Shown here: piece after piece, positions 57,850 through 64,000 of the stretch
Position numbering within the stretch: position 1 is the first letter of the stretch
How the letters are laid out: every line of letters starts with the position of its first letter
Assembly (NCBI RefSeq): GCF_024323335.1
Contig: NC_066581.1
Span: forward strand, 38,518,699 to 38,582,698
Direction: 5' to 3'
Length of the DNA: 64,000 bases
Origin: Lathyrus oleraceus
Lineage: Eukaryota > Streptophyta > Magnoliopsida > Fabales > Fabaceae
Position numbers and translations under genes: made by a program
The notes under the pieces: model-generated
The model's database searches: none
What the model saw: the letters and a program-made list of their open reading frames with translations, nothing else
Told to the model about the DNA's origin: nothing

Positions 57850-58205
57850 AGTTTAGACTTTCTCTGTTTCGGATGTTAGGATACTGCTGTAGAGCTCAAT
57901 GTTCAAACATTCGTCTTCCATATTAAAATACAATAATTACTAGAATTAGGTCATTTCTCTTATAGAAGAAAAAGATTGATTGGGTATCGACCTTCTCTTT
58001 CCCGATTATTTGGACACTGCTGTAGAGCTCTCTGTCTGACTAATCGTCTTCCGTTAATGAACTTTGGCCTAATTTGCCATACATTTTCATAATAAACTTT
58101 TGGATGAAAAGAGAGTGATTGGGCTTAGGCCTCTTCCTTTTCGAGCATCTGAGTATTGCAGTAGAGCTCCCTGCTTAGATGCTTGTCTCCGCTTAAAATC
58201 AACTC
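57850..58205. repeat. Tandem triplicate of about 133-139 bp in the Ogre C LTR
   Basis: CTGCTGTAGAGCTC (third copy TTGCAGTAGAGCTC) recurs at 57884, 58017 and 58156. Each is preceded by a CTTTCTCTGTTTCGG/CTTCTCTTTCCCG/CTCTTCCTTTTCG word and followed by CGTCTTCC or TGTCTCC. Confidence 0.8.
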
Positions 58206-58819
58206 AAACTCATCAAACTTGTTTTCGCCCTTGTGCGACTCCGGAAACATTTTTCAGAAAAGAGTATGCAACATCTATTTTGATGCGAAACAAACAAAGA
58301 CTTCAGCCTCCAAGAGTGAGCAGCAAGTAAAGGTTTAATCGCTCAAATGTGATCCAAGCATCACTCTCTTTAAAAGCAATCCACCCAGTAGTTCTCTTTG
58401 GGTAGAACTACGTACGCCTTGAGTTCTTCATAGCACCTGAAGATACGTAGGAGCGGGATTGCGAAATCTTGTCAGGCACATTAATATTAAAACAACCCTA
58501 AGTCTTTCCTTTCTTTATTTTTTCTTTCCTCACCCGATAAGTAGAAGATCACAAACGATATCACACTAACACTCTAACACGAAACTAACTAGATGGGTCC
58601 CATCGAGTACGATGGATGTGAGGGGTGCTAATACCTTCCCCTTGCATAACCGACTCCCGAATCCGATTTGGTTGCGACGACCATTTCTTTTTGATTTTTG
58701 TGGGTTTTATCGATATTTCCCCTTTCCCTCTTTGGGAATAAATAAAGTTCGGTGGCGACTCTGTTTTATTTATATTTTGAGCGTTCCTTACGCTCAGGTA
58801 TTTTTTGCGCCGCGACAGC

Positions 58820-58837
58820 TGGCGACTCTGCTGGGGA
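58820..58837 (+). other. Primer-binding site of Ogre C
   Basis: TGGCGACTCTGCTGGGGA, identical to the site of Ogre A at 45244. Confidence 0.85.
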
Positions 58838-59142
58838 CTAAAATTCTCCTAAGCGAGTCAACCCTAATTTAGTTTGTTTTGTATTTGAGTTTGCTTTTAT
58901 CTGTTTGCTTGCTTCTTATTTATTTTATCTATATATGCCTTTATTACCTGTATTTGCAATTACTGTATTATTGATATATGGTATCATTGGAACTTTCTGG
59001 ACTATTGGCATTTGTGTGAGGAAAAGCTTTATACCCGAGCTATGAGAAAAACATAAGTTAGGATGGTGGTTGTGTAGTATTGACCTGCGAGACATCAGAC
59101 TCGTTAGGTTGATGCGAGAACCCCACTCAGATGAGATCCCTT

Positions 59143-59189
59143 GAAAGTATTATTGTCTTACGATTAGTCGTTTTGGCGGTGATACTTTC
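59143..59189 (+). promoter_or_regulatory. Leader hairpin, copy 1
   Basis: Arm GAAAGTATTATTGTC (59143-59157), 17-nt loop, arm GGCGGTGATACTTTC (59175-59189): 15 pairs, four of them G-U. The loop contains ACGATTAGTCGT, which can itself pair ACGA with TCGT around TTAG. Confidence 0.6.
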
Positions 59190-59333
59190 AACCTCGATCT
59201 ATGATTCTGAGGACCTTTTGTAGAACCCTGAACCTATGGCTTTTAGGAGCAATGGTTGTGTAGTGTTGACCTATGAGACTTAGGACTCGTTGGGTTAATG
59301 CGAAAACCTCACTCAGAATAGATCATTTTTGAG

Positions 59334-59374
59334 GATATTGTTGTCTTATGAGTAGTCGTTCTGACGATAATATT
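59334..59374 (+). promoter_or_regulatory. Leader hairpin, copy 2
   Basis: Arm GATATTGTTGTC (59334-59345), 17-nt loop, arm GACGATAATATT (59363-59374): 12 pairs, three of them G-U. Loop core ATGAGTAGTCGT. Confidence 0.6.
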
Positions 59375-59504
59375 GTCAGGTGTGATCCATGACTCTGGGA
59401 ACCGTGTCTAGAACCGTGGAGTCGATGGTTGTGTAGTATTGACCTACGAGACTTAGGACTCGTTGGGTTAATACAAAACCTAACCTAGAATAGATCCTTT
59501 TTAA

Positions 59505-59545
59505 AATATTATTGTCTTACGATTAGTCGTTCTGACGATAATATT
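59505..59545 (+). promoter_or_regulatory. Leader hairpin, copy 3
   Basis: Arm AATATTATTGTC (59505-59516), 17-nt loop, arm GACGATAATATT (59534-59545): 12 pairs, one G-U. Loop core ACGATTAGTCGT. Confidence 0.6.
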
Positions 59546-59775
59546 CTTGAATTGGGTCCATGACTCTAGGAACCTTTTAAACCCTAGAGCCTACCTGTTT
59601 GGTTTTCCTATTCCTGGAGCCTTTCCTCCATGAAGTAATTAACCAGAATGTTCCAATGATCACCTACCCAATTGTACATACATAAACATAAAACATTTCA
59701 TAATCATAACACATATGACATGTGCATATTTTCAAGGGACCTAAAGACTCGTTTGATTGCAGGCATTCAGAAGAC

Positions 59776-61749
59776 ATGGGTAGCAATCAAAAAAGTACTT
59801 ATTCATTCAAGTTCAGGAATCCAAAGCTAGGATTGATTAAGGGGTTGATCTCAGATGTGAAAAAAATCAGAAGGAACAACTTTTGTGTTGAGTATGGTGA
59901 CCTGTTGACTATCATGAACACCGAGGTGGATGCTTGGGCCATTTTCACTTTGGCACAATTCTATGATCCTCCCTTGCGGTGTTTCACATTCCAGGACTTC
60001 CAGTTGGCGCCAACACTTGAAGAGTTCTCACATATAGCAAACATTGGTATCAAGGATGAAGTCCCTTACACCGGTCTAGGGGAATTTCCTACACATCAAC
60101 AAATAGGTTCATTATACATCTAGATAAAGCGGAAGTGAAGGCTAATCTTGGACCAAAAGGAGGCACTTCGGGATTCACTTTGAAGTTCTTAGTGGAAAAG
60201 CTTCAGATTTCAAAAGTAAAGAAGATTGGGTCGCTTTCAATGCTGTGTTAGCCTTGATACTCTATGGGATTGTCTTGTTCCCGAACATTGATGACTTCGT
60301 GGACATGACTGCTATACGCATTTTCTTGCTCAAGAATCCCATTCCCACCTTGCTTGCAGATGTTTATCACTCTATCCATTGGAGAAATGAGAAGAAGGGG
60401 GGGATGATCCAGTGTTGCGCTCCTTTACTGTATAAATGGTTCTTATCTCACTTACCAAGCGAAGGGCCTTTTATTCAGAACAAGGATAACCTCAAGTGGT
60501 CTCAAAAAATCATGTCTCTCACTGCCAATGACATCACCTGGTACTCTCGTGTTTATGATGATGTGGACATAATCGTCAAATGTGGCAACTTCCATAATGT
60601 GCCACTCATAGGAACTCGAGGTTGCATCAATTACAATCCTGAGCTTGCTATGCGGCAACTTGGGTTTCCTATGAATGACAAACCAGAAGACAAGTTGTTA
60701 GAAGGTTTCTTGCTGGGAGAAGGAGTGAAGGACTTTGATTTGGTGAAGAGGATAGGTCGTGCCTGGACTAAAGTTCGTAGAGAAGGAAAAAGGGAGCGTG
60801 GAAAGAAGAATTGTATAGCTAGAGGGCCATATACAAGTTGGGTCCAAGCCAGAGCTTCTCAAGACAAACTACCATACCCTTATGAGCCTCCAATGCATAC
60901 AAATCCTCCAGAACCTACTCACGTCACTATGGAGGAAGCTAAAGAGCTCAAAGTTGTCATCCAAAGTTTGGAAAAAGAGAATGAAGAGCTACGGTTGAAC
61001 CTTCTCCGGATTACTGAAGAAAGGGATAATCATAAGTGGGAGCTTGGGCGGAAGAAAACACAACTTCAAGCAAATGTGGAAAGGACTGATAAGGAGGAAT
61101 ATAAGAGAAAAAGAGTCAAACAGGGGTTAGATCAGGCTGAGAGCTGCTTGAATACCGTCAAAAGCCAACTGAAAGAGGCTGAGAGGGATTGTCGTGAGAA
61201 AGAGAAATGGTGGAAGCTCGCCACAAAACAAAAGAAGGAGATAAGAGAGACACTTGAGGCTGAGATAGCCAACCTCAGTGTTTCACTCCGTGAATCAAAA
61301 GAAAGGGAAGAACGAGAACGCCGCAGTAAAGAGAGTGTTATGGCTGCTACTCAGGTTACACCTGAAATGTGGAATGGAAAGTGCCAGGAGGCTGAAAATG
61401 CTAATGAGTGGGAACGATACTGGAAAGGCCGACATGACTCTTTGCTACAAGAAGGTGAAGATTGGATGAACGCAAGGCAAATGTGAATGCTAGTTTGGCA
61501 GCCTTCGAGGAAACCATCCAGTTTTTACATGAACAAAGAAATGAGTATCGAGACAAGTTTGCCAGTTTGATAGACTTCTGTAATGGCATGGCTACGAATG
61601 TGCCTTTGATGCTAAGATGTGCTTTGGAAGACATAGACAATGACAATATCCCTCGTTCAGTGACTGAATTTATTTATCTTTGTGAAGACATGATAAAAAG
61701 GTTCAAAGGAGAGTTGGAAGATCTCAACAAACAGAAGCCTGCAGTTTGA
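59776..61749 (+). pseudogene. Ogre C ORF1 with three frameshifts
   Basis: The extra Ogre ORF; function unknown. MGSNQKSTYSFKFRNPK at 59776 starts a frame with LAQFYDPPLRCFTFQDFQLA and PTLEEFSHIANIG. A frameshift near 60100-60115 moves it to LDKAEVKANLGPKGGTSG. Another near 60207 restores the path to DWVAFNAVLALILYGIVLFP (around 60225-60285). A third near 61465-61480 leads to ANVNASLAAFEETIQFL, ending at 61749. Conserved blocks include NPIPTLLADVYHSIHWRN and LKWSQKIMSLTANDITWYSR. The C-terminal ~300 residues form a long, highly charged coiled coil (LEKENEELRLNLLRITEERD onward). The product would be about 650 aa, considerably longer than ORF1 of Ogre A. Gag begins about 340 bp downstream. Confidence 0.8.
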
Positions 61750-62059
61750 CCTTTTTTTATGTTGTACTTTCCTTTATGTTTGAAAGAATATTTTGTACTC
61801 AATCCTTGTACTCTATTTTAAATTGAATGAATGAAGGATTTTGAGTTTCTTTTGTACAAAAAAGTTTGGTTCCATTCTTGTTTTATTCCCCGTGATCTCT
61901 TTGAATGCTTGCTAAGTTACAAGGAATCTAACACGGTTCCCTGAAAATAAAATTGAACATAAGCATAAAAGACATTTTTAAATCCACGTGCACTAACATA
62001 TGCATCATGCATTTCATTTCTCAAAACAAAACTCATTCCATTTTTCCTCGTGTCCAGTA

Positions 62060-64000
62060 GTTCAAGCTGATTCCTCAACGTGCATACGCTACTCGCTCCA
62101 ACACAAGAAGAATCATGGATGTAGTTAGAGAAGAACAAGCTGCCTTCAGAGAGGAGATGGACTCTGTCAAAAGCAAGATCGAGCAGATCTTTGAGGCTAT
62201 ACAAGCTCTGGCTAGAAGGGAAGAAGAGGCTCGTGTTGCCGCTGCTGCAAGGAACGATGCTCTAGTTCAAGGGGTTGCTCTTCAGTCAGGACCTTCAGTT
62301 CCTATTCCAAATCCCGTTATCTACGGTCTTCCTCCAGGTTTTGTTCCACCGCCTGAAAGAACTCATGTGCCTCCACCTGCGCATACTTCTGGAGTAGCTG
62401 ATGGAGTCGCTGCGCAAGGACCTCCGATAGTCAATCAAGTGGTCATTCCCCGCACTGATGAGGAGCTCCAAGACGAGTTTGAAATGCAGAATTACAATGG
62501 AGCTACTCCAATGGTCATCCCTACTGCTGCCCAAGATTCTGAGGCTATCTTGATGTGTCGTGCTCTGGCCGAAAAGCTAAGAATCTTGGAAGGACATAAC
62601 TCAACCCGTTTAAGTGCCTTGGAGATGTGTCTAGTCCCAGACGTGGTGATTCCTCCAAAATTCAAAGCGCCTGAATTTGAAAAATACAAAGGACTCACAT
62701 GTCCTAACATACATTTGAAAATGTATTGCAGAAAAATGGCTGCCTATGCCAGAGATGATAAGCTCATGATCCATTGCTTCCAGGACAATCTAACTGGGGC
62801 ATCTTTGGACTGGTACATGCAGTTGGAATGTAGCAACATCCACACTTGGGATGAGTTGGCTGAAGCATTCGCAAAGCAATACAAATATAATACTGACATG
62901 GCACCAAACCGTACTCAGCTTTAGAGTATGGCCCAGAAAGACAATGAATCTTTTAAAGAATACGCACAACGCTGGAGAGAATTGGCTGCAAGGGTGCACC
63001 CGCCGCTGGTTGATCGTGAATTGATTGACATTTTCATGGGAACCTTGCAGGGCCAATATTATGAAAGATTGATCAGTAGTGTGTCCACAGGATTTTCTGA
63101 CATGGTGATCGTGGGAGAAAGAGTAGAAGAAGGACTGAAGAGTGGTAAAATCCAGGGAGGTTCCAGCAGTCAACCAATCTTGAAGAAGCCTTTCAACGGA
63201 TTCAAGAGGAAGGAGGGTGAGACTAGTGCCATTTCTTCTCAGAGGGGGCGACCACCATACAAAGCTCCTGCTTCTGTGCCTTATTATCAGTACCCTTACG
63301 TAGCGGCTGCTCAATATCCAACCATGCCTTACCGTCCAATTTCTCCTGTTCCTATTCCAGCTCCGGTACCTCACTATCAAGTTCCAGTTCCTCAATATCA
63401 AGCTCCACAACCTCAGTTCCAGGCTCCTCCACCTCAACATCAACAAAATAATCAACCACGTCCCGTTCAGCAGCAACGACCAAATCAACAGAGGCCATAT
63501 CAACAATACAATAATGTGAATACCACTCCTATCCCAATGACTTACACTCAATTGCTACCATATCTGATTCAGAATGGGACTGTCGTGCCAAGGGCATTAC
63601 CTCCAATGCCGAAGCTGCATAAGCCTTGGTATGATGAGAATGCTAGATGTGCCTTTCATGCTAATTCAGAGGGTCATACAACAGAGAATTGCAAGGTGTT
63701 CAAGCTTCGGGTCCAAGAGTTGATAGATCAGAAAATATTGTCTTTTGCTGATGTTCCAAATGTGGGGAACAATCCTTTGCCTAAACATGATAGTTCAGGT
63801 GTCAATGCTATAGAAAGTTCAACTGATGATGGATTGATAAAGGATGTGTTCAAGTTGAAGACTCTTTTAACAGTGGTCCATGCTAGATTGATGGAAGCAG
63901 AATTGATGAATGGAGTACATGATAATTGTGTGGTGTGTTCGTCCAACCCTGATCAGTGTGGTGAATTCAAAATTTATCTTCAACGTTTGATGGATCAGCG
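62060..64000 (+). pseudogene. Ogre C gag with one TAG (runs off right edge)
   Basis: Encodes the capsid precursor. The gag landmark AYATRSNTRRIMD lies at about 62080-62117, with an ATG at 62115 inside it. After a Glu/Arg/Ala helix and a Pro-rich spacer, the capsid begins MCLVPDVVIPPKFKAPEFEK (about 62625-62685). It continues through LTGASLDWYMQLE and, after a TAG at 62922-62924 (RTQL*SMAQK), through SFKEYAQRWRELAARVHPPL. The TAG is compatible with CAG. Past it the frame is open to the window end. It passes a Tyr/Pro/Gln-rich stretch (YQVPVPQYQAPQPQFQ, near 63370-63450) and a zinc-knuckle-like CHHC motif, CAFHANSEGHTTENC (about 63650-63695). Protease and later enzymes would follow outside the window. 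Confidence 0.85.

Larger units (their letters stand above)
54670..58817 (+). repeat. 5' LTR of Ogre-type element C (4148 bp)
   Basis: Starts TGTCATACCCTAAATTTTACC at 54670 and ends CGCCGCGACA at 58817, two bases before the primer site. Inside are a polypyrimidine tract, a large TTA-derived region, a ~135-bp tandem triplicate (57860-58200), and the shared end landmark GGTGCTAATACCTTCCCC near 58626. A TATAATA at 55951 after a CT-rich stretch may be the core promoter. Confidence 0.85.
58838..59775 (+). other. 5' leader of Ogre C with a tandem triplicate
   Basis: Non-coding. A 173-186-bp unit occurs three times, each beginning GGTTGTGTAGT (59068, 59254, 59427) and containing one hairpin. ORF1 starts at 59776. 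Confidence 0.75.

Overview
The window looks like nuclear DNA from a large-genome legume, most likely of the tribe Fabeae (pea/vetch/lentil group). The basis is several Ogre-type Ty3/gypsy elements (LTRs of 2.3-5 kb, an extra ORF1 upstream of gag, and a primer site reading TGGCGACTCTGCTGGGGA), a Sirevirus (SIRE/Maximus-like Ty1/copia) element, and plant gene structures with GT-AG introns. The species cannot be read from the sequence. Almost everything is transposon. I recognise only two candidate host genes: the 5' exons of a possible Yip1-family membrane protein at the extreme left (minus strand), and a complete two-exon GT8/GUX-like xylan glucuronosyltransferase gene at 32264-34769 (plus strand).

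Left part (1-22 kb). After the Yip1-like exons comes a decayed Mutator-like element (about 0.6-3.4 kb). It keeps a FAR1-like N-terminus, an intron, part of the transposase and an OTU-protease-like C-terminus. About 1.3 kb of unassigned sequence follows, then a plus-strand Ogre-type LTR fragment (4.76-5.6 kb). Next is a minus-strand Ogre-type element (gag and ORF1 at 5.6-7.47 kb, ORF1 start and leader at 17.84-19.55 kb, 5' LTR up to 21805). A 10.4-kb Sirevirus element (7475-17839, target duplication GTCTG) has split its ORF1. That Sirevirus has 1094-bp LTRs differing at about six sites, a gag ORF, a pol with stop codons, an intact 807-aa env-like ORF and repeated polypurine tracts.

Middle (22-36 kb). 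This is AT-rich intergenic DNA. It holds a copia LTR remnant, a CACTA end, a MITE, (AT)n tracts and a complete, apparently intact Ty1/copia element (24646-29432). In the copia element the 203-bp LTRs read as identical, the target duplication is AAGTA and the polyprotein is uninterrupted. The GUX-like gene lies just to its right, followed by gypsy protease and Athila-like primer-site relics.

Right part (36-64 kb). This is a stack of nested insertions whose left halves are all visible: Athila-like leader, then an Ogre-type LTR (36278), a Tekay-like LTR (37498), Ogre A (40367), minus-strand Ogre B (48486) and Ogre C (54670, running off the window). Each enters the previous one at a clean LTR end. 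Ogre A and C carry ORF1 and gag with stops or frameshifts. The 5' leader of Ogre C has a tandem triplicate, and each copy can form the same hairpin with a 17-nt loop. Several premature stops can be explained as CAG to TAG or TGG to TAG changes, that is, C-to-T deamination at CHG sites as expected for methylated, silenced transposons.
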